Below are positions 40,401 to 49,279 of a DNA stretch of 64,000 bases, in pieces. Origin of the DNA: Egaibacter danicus (lineage in GTDB: Bacteria > Pseudomonadota > Gammaproteobacteria > Burkholderiales > Burkholderiaceae_C); contig JADJII010000001.1 in NCBI GenBank assembly GCA_016707075.1, positions 1-64,000 on the forward strand, in the 5' to 3' direction. Position numbers and translations under genes: made by a program. The notes under the pieces are model-generated. The model was given only the letters and a program-made list of their open reading frames with translations. It did not search any database and was not told the origin of the DNA. Within the stretch, counting starts at the first letter, position 1. The number at the start of each line of letters is the position of its first letter.

Positions 40401-41412
40401 CAAGGCCCAGCGCCTGGCCAATGACCTGTTGCGCAAGCTGACCACTCGGCAAACCGCCAAACCCCCTGCCTCGGTGGGCAAGGCGCCCATCAAAGAGCAG
40501 GTCATCCATTTCATCAATAAAAAGATGCCCGGTGGCCTGCCTAAAAAGACTGCGCGCGCCTTGCTGGATCTGGAAGACTCCGACTACGTACCCATCATCC
40601 GCAACCCGAAAATAACCACGGCGGACACAGAAGCCGTGTTCTATTTCCCCGGCTGTGGGTCAGAGCGCTTGTTCAGTCAGGTGGGCTTGGCCACGCAGGC
40701 CATGCTGTGGCACGCCGGCGTGCAAACCGTGTTGCCACCGGGCTATTTGTGTTGCGGTTACCCGCAGCGCGGCTCGGGCCAGTACGACAAGGCGGAAAAA
40801 ATTATCACGGATAACCGCGTGTTGTTCCATCGCGTGGCGAACACACTGAACTATCTGGATATCAAGACGGTGGTGGTGAGTTGCGGCACCTGCTACGACC
40901 AGTTGCAGGGGTATGAGTTCGACAAGATATTTCCCGGAAGCCGCATCATCGATATTCACGAATACCTGCTCGAAAAAGGCACCACGCTGACTGGCGCGGG
41001 TGGCTATCTGTACCACGACCCCTGCCACAGCCCGATGAAGCTTCAGGACCCGATGAAAACGGTGCGGGCACTGGTGGGTGGTTCCAACCCGGACAGCGTG
41101 CTGGAAAGCAAACGCTGCTGTGGTGAAAGTGGCACATTGGGAGTTACGCGGCCCGACATTTCGACGCAAATCCGGTTCCGCAAGGAAGAGGAATTGCAGA
41201 GTGATGAAGCTGCGTTGCGCAAGACTGGCACGGTGCCTGAAAAGGGACCGGTGAAGATCCTTACCTCCTGCCCGAGCTGTTTGCAGGGCCTGAGCCGCTA
41301 CGGGAACGACCTGCAAAACGGCTTGCTGGAAGCCGACTACATCGTGGTGGAAATGGCCAACCAGATTCTGGGTGATCGGTGGATGCCTGACTACGTGGAA
41401 GCGGCCAACTAA
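37494..41412 (+). CDS. giant FAD-linked oxidase / iron-sulfur oxidoreductase, DUF3683 type (one frameshift)
   Basis: The product is about 1,305 residues once one extra T in the TTTT at 39072-39075 is removed. An N-terminal region (about 1-190) of the DUF3683 kind is followed by a FAD-binding PCMH domain with IIPRGGGTGYTGGAIPLTW and a FAD-oxidase C domain with MHAGDGNVHTNIPVN. Two ferredoxin-like clusters come next: CLRCGKCKPVCATHVP and CTVCHKCESPCPVKIDFGD. Two CCG domains follow, with YFPGCGSERLFS, CGTCYDQL, HDPCHSPM and CCGESGTLG. This is a fusion of GlcD-like and GlcF-like parts. A D-2-hydroxyacid dehydrogenase feeding the quinone pool is a reasonable inference; the substrate is unknown. 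No glcE gene is nearby. Confidence 0.9.
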
Positions 41413-41469
41413 GGCGGCATTGAGCGCGTGCTGGTTTAAGGCGGGCAGGGCACAATGGCGTTTCCAGAT

Positions 41470-41497
41470 TTATAGCCGCTTACGGCAGAGGTTCCTC
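41470..41497. repeat. weak repeat fragment upstream of the DUF971 gene
   Basis: TTATAGCCGCTTACGGCAGA resembles the left part of the dispersed repeat (ATAGCTGCTTACGC). The similarity is short and could be chance. The AGAGG at its end is the likely ribosome-binding site of the next gene. Confidence 0.3.
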
Positions 41498-41911
41498 ATG
41501 GCAGGTTTGCAATCCGGCGCACCGACGCCCCAATCACTGGTCGTTCACAGCCAGTCCAAAGTGCTGGAAGTGTCTTTTTCAGATGGCTCCGAGTTTCGGA
41601 TTCCGTTTGAGCTTATGCGTATTTATTCGCCGTCCGCAGAGGTTCAGGGGCATGGACCGGGGCAGGAAGTACTGCAGACCGGTAAACGCAACGTTGATCT
41701 GGCCGCATTGGAGCCGGTTGGCAATTACGCGGTGCAACCCACCTTCTCGGACGGACACGATTCCGGAATTTTTTCCTGGGATTACCTTTACTTTCTGGGT
41801 TCACAACAAGACAAGCTTTGGGATGAGTACGCTTCGCGTCTGGCAGCAGCGGGTGTGGATCGGGATGCGGTCATGCCTGAAAAGGCTAGTCATGGATGTG
41901 CGAGCCACTAA
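41498..41911 (+). CDS. DUF971 protein (gamma-butyrobetaine hydroxylase-like N-terminal domain)
   Basis: The 137-residue protein consists of one DUF971 domain, with VLEVSFSDGSEFRIPFELMR near the N terminus and SDGHDSGIFSWDYLYFLG near the middle. The domain fold binds zinc in some relatives. Its function is not established. It sits one base before ubiE, an arrangement common in Burkholderiales, which hints at a role near quinone biosynthesis or Fe-S metabolism. The start ATG 41498 follows AGAGG by about nine bases. Confidence 0.88.
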   Translation: MAGLQSGAPTPQSLVVHSQSKVLEVSFSDGSEFRIPFELMRIYSPSAEVQGHGPGQEVLQTGKRNVDLAALEPVGNYAVQPTFSDGHDSGIFSWDYLYFLGSQQDKLWDEYASRLAAAGVDRDAVMPEKASHGCASH

Positions 41912-41912
41912 C

Positions 41913-42644
41913 ATGTCTTCAACCCATTTCGGATTTGAATCAGTTGACGAGGCCGACAAGGCGCGTCGCGTGCGTGGCGTGTTTGACTCGGTGGCGTCCA
42001 AATACGATTTGATGAACGACCTGATGTCTGTGGGGTTGCACCGTGTCTGGAAGGCTTTTACCGTGAAGGTGGCCAATCTTCATGAAGGGGATCGCGTACT
42101 GGACATCGCGGGCGGGACAGGGGATCTGGCTTTGGCGTTTTCCAGAAAGGTGGGCAAAACTGGTCAGGTGGTGCACACGGACATCAATGAGGCCATGTTG
42201 CGCACGGGTCGAGATCGTTTGCTGAATGAAGGCGTTTCGTTGCCAACCGTGGTGTGTGATGCGGAAAAACTGCCCTTTTCCAGCAATTACTTCGATCTGG
42301 TCAGCGTAGCCTTTGGACTGCGCAACATGACCCACAAGGACATGGCGTTGTCAGAAATGAACCGGGTGCTGAGACCTGGCGGTCGGTTGCTGGTGCTGGA
42401 ATTCTCGAAAGTAGCCAAACCGCTGGAGAAGGCGTACGACTGGTACTCCTTCAAAGTGCTACCCGGGTTGGGCAAGCTGGTTGCTGGAGATGATGCAAGT
42501 TATCGTTACCTGGCGGAGTCCATCCGCATGCATCCAGGGCAGGAGGAACTCAAAGGCCTTATGAAAAATAATGGCTTTGGTCATGTGGATTACCACAACC
42601 TCACTGGCGGCATGGTGGCATTGCATGTTGGAATCAAGTGCTGA
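41913..42644 (+). CDS. ubiE: ubiquinone/menaquinone C-methyltransferase UbiE
   Basis: UbiE methylates the ring carbon of demethoxyubiquinol using SAM. The 243-residue protein has motif I VLDIAGGTGDLALAFS, the family signatures FDSVASKYDLMNDLMSVGLH and AFGLRNMTHKDMAL, and RVLRPGGRLLVLEFSK. The start gives MSSTHFGFESVDEADKARRV, a typical N terminus. It is co-transcribed with DUF971 upstream. Confidence 0.97.
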   Translation: MSSTHFGFESVDEADKARRVRGVFDSVASKYDLMNDLMSVGLHRVWKAFTVKVANLHEGDRVLDIAGGTGDLALAFSRKVGKTGQVVHTDINEAMLRTGRDRLLNEGVSLPTVVCDAEKLPFSSNYFDLVSVAFGLRNMTHKDMALSEMNRVLRPGGRLLVLEFSKVAKPLEKAYDWYSFKVLPGLGKLVAGDDASYRYLAESIRMHPGQEELKGLMKNNGFGHVDYHNLTGGMVALHVGIKC

Positions 42645-42689
42645 TATGTTTTTGGCACTGAAGGATTAGATGATGGTTTCGGAGGCATT

Positions 42690-43682
42690 ATGAAAATATG
42701 GTCATTGATTTTGACGCTGGTGATGGTCATGGCAAGCGTGGATGCCGAGGCCGCCCGTCGCATGGGTGGGGGCCGGTCGTTTGGCAAGCAGTCCAGCAAC
42801 GTCACTCAGCGGGAAGCAACCCCTGCGTCGCCTGCTGCGCCAACTCAAAACGCCACGAACTCCGCAGTCAAACCAGCTGGCGCTGCGCCCGCTGCAGCGA
42901 CGGCGCCGAAGCGGCCGTGGGGGGCCATGTTGGGCGGTCTGGCCGCTGGTCTGGGTTTGGCATGGCTGGCCAATTCTCTCGGATTGGGTGAGGCATTCGG
43001 CCAAATCATCATGTTCGCTTTGCTGGCGATGGTGGTGGTGATGGTCATTGGCTGGTTCATGCGTAGCCGAAAACCTGCTTCGAACCAGAATGCAGCACCT
43101 TTTGCATTTCAGGGTGCTGGCACGGGTGGTGCACCGGTATCCGACGTCAAACTTTACCGTCCCGAAAACGTGGGAAATGACGCGTCGGCACGCCCTTGGG
43201 AGCGCAGTAGTGCGATGGCGTTCGAGACGCCTGGCATGTCGGGTAGCTCAGGGTCAATGATTGGATCGGCACTGTCCGGGTCGCAAACTTGGGGTATCCC
43301 CGCCGGATTTGATGCAGAAGGCTTTCTAAAGGCTGCCAAAACCAACTTTGTGACTCTACAGGCGGCTTGGGATAAATCGGATATTCATTCGCTACGGGCC
43401 ATGATGACCGATGAGATGCTCAAGGAGATCCAGTCTCAGCTGGCTGAGCGTGAGGCGCACACCGGCGGCCCGGTGAACCATACAGATGTCGTCATGATTG
43501 ATGCCAAATTGCTGGGTATTGAAGACCTGGGTGATGACTACATGGCCAGCGTGGAATTCTCCGGCATGATTCGAGAAGAACCTTCAGCCAGCCCGAATCC
43601 CTTCCGCGAGGTCTGGAACATGACGAAGCCTAAGGATGGCGCCAGCGGCTGGCTGGTGGCAGGGGTTCAAGCCCTGCAATAG
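42690..43682 (+). CDS. Tim44-like domain membrane protein
   Basis: The 330-residue protein has a signal peptide (SLILTLVMVMASVDAEAA), an Arg/Gly and Ala/Pro-rich linker (about residues 22-75), two membrane segments (MLGGLAAGLGLAWLANSLGL and IIMFALLAMVVVMVIGWFMR), and a C-terminal Tim44-like domain starting about residue 205 (GFDAEGFLKAAKTNFVTLQA). Bacterial Tim44-like proteins are of unknown function. It lies between ubiE and ubiJ, so it may be part of the ubiquinone cluster or only a neighbour. Confidence 0.88.
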   Translation: MKIWSLILTLVMVMASVDAEAARRMGGGRSFGKQSSNVTQREATPASPAAPTQNATNSAVKPAGAAPAAATAPKRPWGAMLGGLAAGLGLAWLANSLGLGEAFGQIIMFALLAMVVVMVIGWFMRSRKPASNQNAAPFAFQGAGTGGAPVSDVKLYRPENVGNDASARPWERSSAMAFETPGMSGSSGSMIGSALSGSQTWGIPAGFDAEGFLKAAKTNFVTLQAAWDKSDIHSLRAMMTDEMLKEIQSQLAEREAHTGGPVNHTDVVMIDAKLLGIEDLGDDYMASVEFSGMIREEPSASPNPFREVWNMTKPKDGASGWLVAGVQALQ

Positions 43683-43717
43683 AAATCTCTGCTGTAAGCT
43701 GGTGATAATCGGGGACT

Positions 43718-44242
43718 ATGGCAACACAGTCCCCTTTTTCTTTGCTTGAGGAGTTTCTGCAGAAACTCAGCACCAGTTTTCAACCTCCAGACTGGGCCGT
43801 TCACGAGACCCAGCGACGTATCGTTCTGCTGCTGAACCATGTGCTGATGCAGGAGCCGGAGGCCATGGCCCGCCTGATTCGTCAAAAAGGCCGGACTGTG
43901 ATGGTGAACTGGCGGTCTGTTCATCTCAAGTTGATGGTTACGCCAGCGGGCTTACTGGACTTGGCAGAGGCGCAGGCGGCACCTGATTTGACTTTGGCGG
44001 TTACCGAAGAGTCGGCTGTCGCGCTGGTCCAGGCGGCTCTTCGTGGAGACAAGCCAGCCGTGCGCATTGAGGGCGACGTTCAACTGGCTGCCGAAGTCAA
44101 CTGGCTGGTTGATCACGTTCGCTGGGATCTGGAAGAGGATCTGTCAAAAATTATCGGTGATGCGCCCGCCCATGCCGCGGCGGAAGCGTTTCGGGGTATG
44201 GCTCAGGCATTGAGGGGATTTATCGGCGGTAGCAAGACATGA
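43718..44242 (+). CDS. ubiJ: ubiquinone biosynthesis accessory factor UbiJ (SCP2 domain)
   Basis: UbiJ binds lipophilic ubiquinone intermediates through an SCP2 fold and works with UbiK and UbiB. The 174-residue product has an SCP2-like core (VNWRSVHLKLMVTPAGLLDL to AALRGDKPAVRIEGDVQLAA) and a C-terminal segment WDLEEDLSKIIGDAPAHAAA typical of UbiJ. It overlaps ubiB by four bases (ATGA), supporting coupled translation. Confidence 0.92.
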   Translation: MATQSPFSLLEEFLQKLSTSFQPPDWAVHETQRRIVLLLNHVLMQEPEAMARLIRQKGRTVMVNWRSVHLKLMVTPAGLLDLAEAQAAPDLTLAVTEESAVALVQAALRGDKPAVRIEGDVQLAAEVNWLVDHVRWDLEEDLSKIIGDAPAHAAAEAFRGMAQALRGFIGGSKT

Positions 44243-45801
44243 CACGGCTATTCCGCGGTGCTTTTATTGTCTGGGTCGTCCTGCGATACGGGCTGGATGA
44301 ACTGTTCCTTACCAGTTTTCAGAAACCGTGGTTGCGATTGCTGGCACGGATTGTTTCAGTAGGACGCAATCTGCAGGCCCCCCGAGGGCAGCGTCTGCGT
44401 GAAGCCCTGGAACGGCTGGGCCCCATTTTTGTCAAATTCGGGCAGGTGTTGTCTACCCGGCGGGATCTGATGCCGGTTGATATTGCAGATGAATTGGCGC
44501 GTCTGCAGGATCGTGTTCCGCCTTTCCGGTCTGACCTCGCTGTTGCCTCCATAGAAAGAGCTTTGCGCAAACCCTTGAGTGAGATATTTGTATCGTTCGA
44601 ACAGGTGCCAGTGGCCAGCGCATCCATTGCACAGGTACATTTTGCCGTTCTGAAGGACCGTTCCGGGCGCAACCGCGATGTGGCCGTCAAGGTGCTCCGC
44701 CCCGGCATGCTGCCGGCCATTGAGAAAGATCTGAGCCTGATGCGCATGATGGCCGGATGGGTGGAGAGTCTTTCGGCGGACGGCAAGCGCCTCAAGCCGC
44801 GCGAGGTTGTTGCCGAGTTTGACAAATACCTTCACGATGAGCTGGATCTGGTGCGGGAGGCGTCCAGCGCAGCCCAGTTGCGGCGCAATATGGCAGGCCT
44901 TGACCTGGTACTGATTCCCGAAATGCTGTGGGACTACTGCACCACCGAGGTCATCGTGATGGAACGCATGGAAGGCATTTCCATCAATCAGGTTGACCGA
45001 TTGCGGGAGGCGGGGGTGGATATTCCCAAGTTGGCACGGGATGGTGTCACACTGTTTTTTACGCAGGTCTTTCGGGATGGTTTTTTTCACGCCGACATGC
45101 ACCCCGGCAACATTCAGGTGAGTGTGGCGCCAGCGACTTTCGGACGCTATATCTCGCTGGATTTCGGCATTGTGGGCACACTCACCGAGTCTGACAAAGA
45201 GTATCTGGCGCACAACTTTGTAGCCTTCTTCCGGCGGGACTACAAGCGGGTGGCCCAGTTGCACATCGAATCGGGCTGGGTTCCGGCGGGCACCCGCGTG
45301 GATGAACTCGAAGGAGCCATCCGTTCAGTCTGTGAACCCTATTTTGATCGTCCGTTAAAGGAGATTTCCCTGGGCATGGTGTTGATGCGGTTGTTTCAGA
45401 CGTCACGCCGATTTCACGTTGAGATCCAGCCACAACTGGTGTTGCTGCAAAAAACGCTCCTGAATATTGAAGGGCTCGCACGGGATCTGGACCCCGAACT
45501 TGACTTGTGGAGCACGGCGAAGCCGTTTCTTGAAAAATGGATGCTTGAGCAGGTTGGACCGCAAAAATTCATGGACAAGATGAAACAGGAGTCATCAGCC
45601 TATGCCAGGTTTCTGCCTGAACTACCCCGCCTGTTGCACGAGTATCTGAGTCACCGGCGGCGTGGAAATGAGCGGGGCCTGGAAGACCTGCTCGTCGAGC
45701 AAAAACGGACAAACAAGCTCTTGCAAGGGCTGATTTACGGTGGCATTGGCTTTGCATTGGGGTTGGTTGCCATGCAAATCCTGATTCGCGTGCGCCTGTA
45801 G
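44239..45801 (+). CDS. ubiB: ubiquinone biosynthesis kinase-like protein UbiB
   Basis: UbiB is an atypical protein-kinase-like ATPase needed for the later hydroxylation steps of ubiquinone synthesis. The 520-residue protein has the KxGQ motif in FVKFGQVLSTRRDLMP, the alanine-rich loop PVASASIAQVHFAVL, the catalytic region FHADMHPGNIQVS and the metal-binding LDFGIVGTL. A C-terminal membrane helix (LIYGGIGFALGLVAMQILI) anchors it to the membrane. Confidence 0.97.
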   Translation: MTRLFRGAFIVWVVLRYGLDELFLTSFQKPWLRLLARIVSVGRNLQAPRGQRLREALERLGPIFVKFGQVLSTRRDLMPVDIADELARLQDRVPPFRSDLAVASIERALRKPLSEIFVSFEQVPVASASIAQVHFAVLKDRSGRNRDVAVKVLRPGMLPAIEKDLSLMRMMAGWVESLSADGKRLKPREVVAEFDKYLHDELDLVREASSAAQLRRNMAGLDLVLIPEMLWDYCTTEVIVMERMEGISINQVDRLREAGVDIPKLARDGVTLFFTQVFRDGFFHADMHPGNIQVSVAPATFGRYISLDFGIVGTLTESDKEYLAHNFVAFFRRDYKRVAQLHIESGWVPAGTRVDELEGAIRSVCEPYFDRPLKEISLGMVLMRLFQTSRRFHVEIQPQLVLLQKTLLNIEGLARDLDPELDLWSTAKPFLEKWMLEQVGPQKFMDKMKQESSAYARFLPELPRLLHEYLSHRRRGNERGLEDLLVEQKRTNKLLQGLIYGGIGFALGLVAMQILIRVRL

Positions 45802-45881
45802 GCTGATTTGCCAGCCTTGAATTGAGGCTGCCAGCCTATAATTAAAGGTTTTGCACTCCCATCAACGCCCTTACTAACGCC

Positions 45882-46259
45882 ATGCCAATTTACGCTTATA
45901 AATGCGAGTCATGCGGGCTCGCCAAGGACGTGCTGCAAAAGATGTCTGACATGCCATTGACCGATTGCCCCGGTTGTGGTTCGCTCACGTTCAAAAAACA
46001 ACTTACTGCTGCAGGTTTTCAGCTGAAGGGTTCGGGCTGGTATGTCACGGACTTCAAGGGTGGGGCGGCGGGCGCGACTGCGCCCGCTTCAGGTTCTGAA
46101 GGCGGCAAGATGGAGTCTGGCGCAGCAACCCAAAATGCCGGTCAAGGCGACTCAGGCGCTACTGGAAAACCGACGGAAAGTGGAACTTCAGCCGCTAAAA
46201 CGGAATCGACACCTGCCTCCCCCAGCGCGGGTTCTTCTTCATCCGATACGGCCAAGTGA
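45882..46259 (+). CDS. FmdB-type zinc ribbon protein
   Basis: The 125-residue protein has an N-terminal FmdB zinc ribbon with Cys8, Cys11, Cys29 and Cys32 (YKCESCGLAKDV and DCPGCGSLTFKKQL). After a conserved GFQLKGSGWYVTDFKGG it ends in a long Ala/Gly/Ser/Thr-rich low-complexity tail. The function is not known; such proteins are sometimes called regulatory proteins without proof. It overlaps the DUF502 gene by four bases. Confidence 0.9.
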   Translation: MPIYAYKCESCGLAKDVLQKMSDMPLTDCPGCGSLTFKKQLTAAGFQLKGSGWYVTDFKGGAAGATAPASGSEGGKMESGAATQNAGQGDSGATGKPTESGTSAAKTESTPASPSAGSSSSDTAK

Positions 46260-46888
46260 AGACATTCATGGATTCATTTCGGAAATGGTTGCTGGCCGGC
46301 CTCCTGGTCATTGTCCCGATCGGTATCACGGTCTGGGTGCTGGAGTGGGTTATCAGCACGCTGGACAAGACGTTGCTGATTCTCCCGACCAGCTGGCATC
46401 CTGACCAGTTGATCGGTTTCCATATCCCTGGCTTTGGTGTTTTGCTGGCGTTGGCGATTTTGTTGGCGCTGGGTGCAACCGCCAGCAACTTCTTTGGCAA
46501 CAAGCTGGTGAACTGGTGGCATGCACTGTTGAACCGCATTCCCATCGTGCGATCGATCTATTCCGGCGTCAAGCAGGTGTCAGACACATTGTTTTCCGAG
46601 TCAGGTAATGCATTTCGCAAAGCCGTGCTGGTTCAGTGGCCGCGTGAAAATGTCTGGACCATTGCTTTTGTAACCGGCAGTCCGGGCGGGGATGTTGTGA
46701 ATCATTTGCAGGGTGACTACCTGAGCGTTTACGTCCCGACAACACCCAACCCTACAGGGGGCTACTTCGTGATGCTGAAGACCAGCGAATGCATCGAGCT
46801 CAAAATGAGCGTTGACGAGGCGCTCAAATACATCGTTTCGATGGGCGTCGTGGTTCCCTATGCCCACGTACCAACCCTGATCAAATAA
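46256..46888 (+). CDS. DUF502 membrane protein
   Basis: The 210-residue protein has two membrane segments, WLLAGLLVIVPIGITVWVLE and VLLALAILLALGATASNFFG, followed by a soluble domain with IPIVRSIYSGVKQVSDTLFS and PTTPNPTGGYFVMLKTSECI. This is the conserved DUF502 pattern; the function is unknown. A GTG at 46256 that overlaps the FmdB stop is the likely start; ATG 46268 is an alternative. It is followed by aspS after 50 bases. Confidence 0.88.
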   Translation: MKTFMDSFRKWLLAGLLVIVPIGITVWVLEWVISTLDKTLLILPTSWHPDQLIGFHIPGFGVLLALAILLALGATASNFFGNKLVNWWHALLNRIPIVRSIYSGVKQVSDTLFSESGNAFRKAVLVQWPRENVWTIAFVTGSPGGDVVNHLQGDYLSVYVPTTPNPTGGYFVMLKTSECIELKMSVDEALKYIVSMGVVVPYAHVPTLIK

Positions 46889-46938
46889 CCTGTTTGCACT
46901 CAACCTGACGAAGTGCAGCTTCTGAAAAGAGAAAAAGA

Positions 46939-48753
46939 ATGTCCATGCGTTCCCATTATTGCGGTCTGGTAACCGAAGCCCTGTTAGGCCAAACTGTATC
47001 CCTGTGCGGATGGGTCAATCGCCGTCGGGATCATGGCGGCGTGATCTTCGTGGACCTGCGCGACCGTGAAGGCTATGTTCAGGTGGTTTGTGATCCTGAC
47101 CGTGCAGAGATGTTCAAGGTGTCGGAAGGTTTGCGCAATGAGTTTTGCGTACAGGTCAAAGGCCTGGTTCGTGCCCGGCCGGAAGGCACCACCAACGATA
47201 GCCTGAAGAGCGGCAAGGTAGAGGTGCTGTGCCACGAAATGATTGTGCTCAACCCTTCAGTTACACCACCCTTCCAGCTTGACGACGATAACCTCAGTGA
47301 AACTACGCGTCTCACGCATCGAGTGCTGGATTTGCGTCGCCCCTACATGCAAAACAACCTGATGCTGCGTTATCGGGTATCCATGGAAGTGCGCAAATTT
47401 CTCGATGCCAATGGGTTCATCGACATCGAGACGCCGATGCTGGGTAAGTCCACGCCCGAAGGCGCGCGCGATTACCTGGTGCCCAGCCGTGTCCATGATG
47501 GCCACTTCTTTGCCTTGCCACAGAGCCCCCAACTGTTCAAACAGCTGTTGATGGTGGCGGGTTATGACCGCTACTACCAGATCACCAAGTGTTTCCGTGA
47601 CGAAGACTTGCGTGCTGATCGGCAACCGGAGTTCACACAGATTGATATTGAAACCTCATTCCTCACCGAAGAAGAAATTCGCGACATGTTCCAGGGCATG
47701 ATCAAGACGGTATTCAAGAACACCATGAGCGTGGACTTGGGTGAGTTTCCGGTGATGGCTTATTCAGAGGCGATGCAGCGTTATGGTTCTGACAAGCCTG
47801 ACTTGCGTGTCAAGCTCGAATTTACTGAAGTAACCGACGTGATGACCGACGTGGATTTCAAGGTCTTCTCGGGTGCCGCAACCATGAAGGGCGGTCGTGT
47901 GGTGGCCCTTCGCGTGCCAGGTGGCGCCAGGGAAGCTGGCGGCTTGACCCGCAGCGAAATCGACGCCTACACCGAGTTTGTCAAGATTTATGGTGCCAAG
48001 GGGCTGGCCTACATCAAGGTCAATGAGCTTGCCAAGGGCCGTGATGGCCTGCAGTCGCCCATCGTCAAGAACATCCATGACAAAGCCATCGCGGAGGTGC
48101 TGACGCGCACAGGTGCTCAGGATGGTGATCTGATATTCTTTGGAGCAGACAAGGTCAAGATCGTCAATGATGCCATCGGCGCCCTGCGTATCAAGATTGG
48201 TCACAGCGAATTTGGCAAAAAGAACGGCCTGTTCGAGGCTGGCTGGCGTCCGATGTGGGTGGTCGATTTCCCGATGTTCGAATTTGACGACGAGGCCCAG
48301 CGCTACACCGCCACGCACCACCCGTTTACTGCGCCCAAGGACGGGCACGAAGACTGGATGGTTAATGCTCCCGAGAAATGCATTTCCAAGGGCTACGACA
48401 TGGTGCTCAACGGTTGGGAAATGGGTGGCGGCTCTGTGCGTATTCACCGGGCTGATGTGCAGCAAAAGGTGTTTGATGCGCTCAAAATCACACCAGAGGA
48501 AGCCCAGGACAAGTTTGGATTCCTGCTGGATGCGTTGCAGTATGGTGCGCCTCCGCACGGCGGACTGGCATTTGGACTGGATCGCATTGTGACCTTGATG
48601 ACTGGCGCCGAGTCGATCCGTGATGTGATTGCCTTCCCCAAGACTCAACGTGCCCAGGACTTGCTGACGCAGGCTCCCAGCATGGTGGACGAAAAGCAGC
48701 TTCGCGAGTTGCATATCAAGCTTCGCAACGTGGACCTGCAAAAGGCAACCTGA
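46939..48753 (+). CDS. aspS: aspartyl-tRNA synthetase AspS
   Basis: AspS charges tRNA-Asp. The 604-residue length is that of bacterial-type enzymes with an inserted GAD domain. Visible features are the anticodon-binding OB fold (VSLCGWVNRRRDHGGVIFVD), the conserved FIDIETPMLGKSTPEGARDY, class II motif 2 region FRDEDLRADRQPEFTQIDIE and motif 3 GGLAFGLDRIVTLMTGAESI. Many betaproteobacteria use a non-discriminating AspRS together with GatCAB; I cannot tell that from sequence here. Confidence 0.97.
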   Translation: MSMRSHYCGLVTEALLGQTVSLCGWVNRRRDHGGVIFVDLRDREGYVQVVCDPDRAEMFKVSEGLRNEFCVQVKGLVRARPEGTTNDSLKSGKVEVLCHEMIVLNPSVTPPFQLDDDNLSETTRLTHRVLDLRRPYMQNNLMLRYRVSMEVRKFLDANGFIDIETPMLGKSTPEGARDYLVPSRVHDGHFFALPQSPQLFKQLLMVAGYDRYYQITKCFRDEDLRADRQPEFTQIDIETSFLTEEEIRDMFQGMIKTVFKNTMSVDLGEFPVMAYSEAMQRYGSDKPDLRVKLEFTEVTDVMTDVDFKVFSGAATMKGGRVVALRVPGGAREAGGLTRSEIDAYTEFVKIYGAKGLAYIKVNELAKGRDGLQSPIVKNIHDKAIAEVLTRTGAQDGDLIFFGADKVKIVNDAIGALRIKIGHSEFGKKNGLFEAGWRPMWVVDFPMFEFDDEAQRYTATHHPFTAPKDGHEDWMVNAPEKCISKGYDMVLNGWEMGGGSVRIHRADVQQKVFDALKITPEEAQDKFGFLLDALQYGAPPHGGLAFGLDRIVTLMTGAESIRDVIAFPKTQRAQDLLTQAPSMVDEKQLRELHIKLRNVDLQKAT

Positions 48754-48776
48754 GGTCTTCCCGGGAGAGTGCTGCA

Positions 48777-49253
48777 ATGGCTCCCGCAACCAGCTACAAG
48801 ATCCCCCAGTCTGTACTGGTGGTGATTTACACACCGGCACTGGAGGTGCTGCTCATCCGTCGAGCGGACGCAGATGAGTTCTGGCAGTCTGTCACTGGCA
48901 GCAAAGATAGCGAAGCAGAAGATTTTCACAGCACGGCCGTGCGGGAAGTCATGGAGGAAACCGGCATCGATTGCGGTGCAACAGAACCGCTGGCCACCGG
49001 CCTGCGGGACTGGCAGCTTGAAAACATCTATGAGATTTATCCGCAGTGGTTGCATCGCTATGCCCCCGGAGTGACTCGCAACACGGAGCATCTGTTTGGC
49101 CTTGAGATGCCTGAGCCGGTGGCAGTACGGCTTAGCCCGCGTGAGCACACAGACTTTTTGTGGCTTCCGTACCGGCAAGCCGCAGAAAAATGCTTCTCAC
49201 CGTCCAACGCCGAGGCGATACTGATGCTTCCCCGGTTTGCAGGGAACCCTTAA
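48777..49253 (+). CDS. nudB: dihydroneopterin triphosphate diphosphatase NudB
   Basis: NudB removes pyrophosphate from dihydroneopterin triphosphate, the step after FolE in folate synthesis. The 158-residue protein has YKIPQSVLVVIYTPALEVLL and RRADADEFWQSVTGSKDSEA, then a Nudix box variant ending REVMEETGIDC. These N-terminal features are specific to the NudB group. Notably, folE lies 2 kb downstream on the same strand. Confidence 0.92.
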   Translation: MAPATSYKIPQSVLVVIYTPALEVLLIRRADADEFWQSVTGSKDSEAEDFHSTAVREVMEETGIDCGATEPLATGLRDWQLENIYEIYPQWLHRYAPGVTRNTEHLFGLEMPEPVAVRLSPREHTDFLWLPYRQAAEKCFSPSNAEAILMLPRFAGNP

Positions 49254-49279
49254 CGCGCATCTGAGAGAAACTGGACGCC

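Noticed and set aside
46081..46255. Low-complexity Ala/Gly/Ser-rich C-terminal tail of the FmdB-type protein as a possible repeat array
   Set aside because: No repeating unit is seen at the DNA level; it is simply compositionally biased coding sequence.
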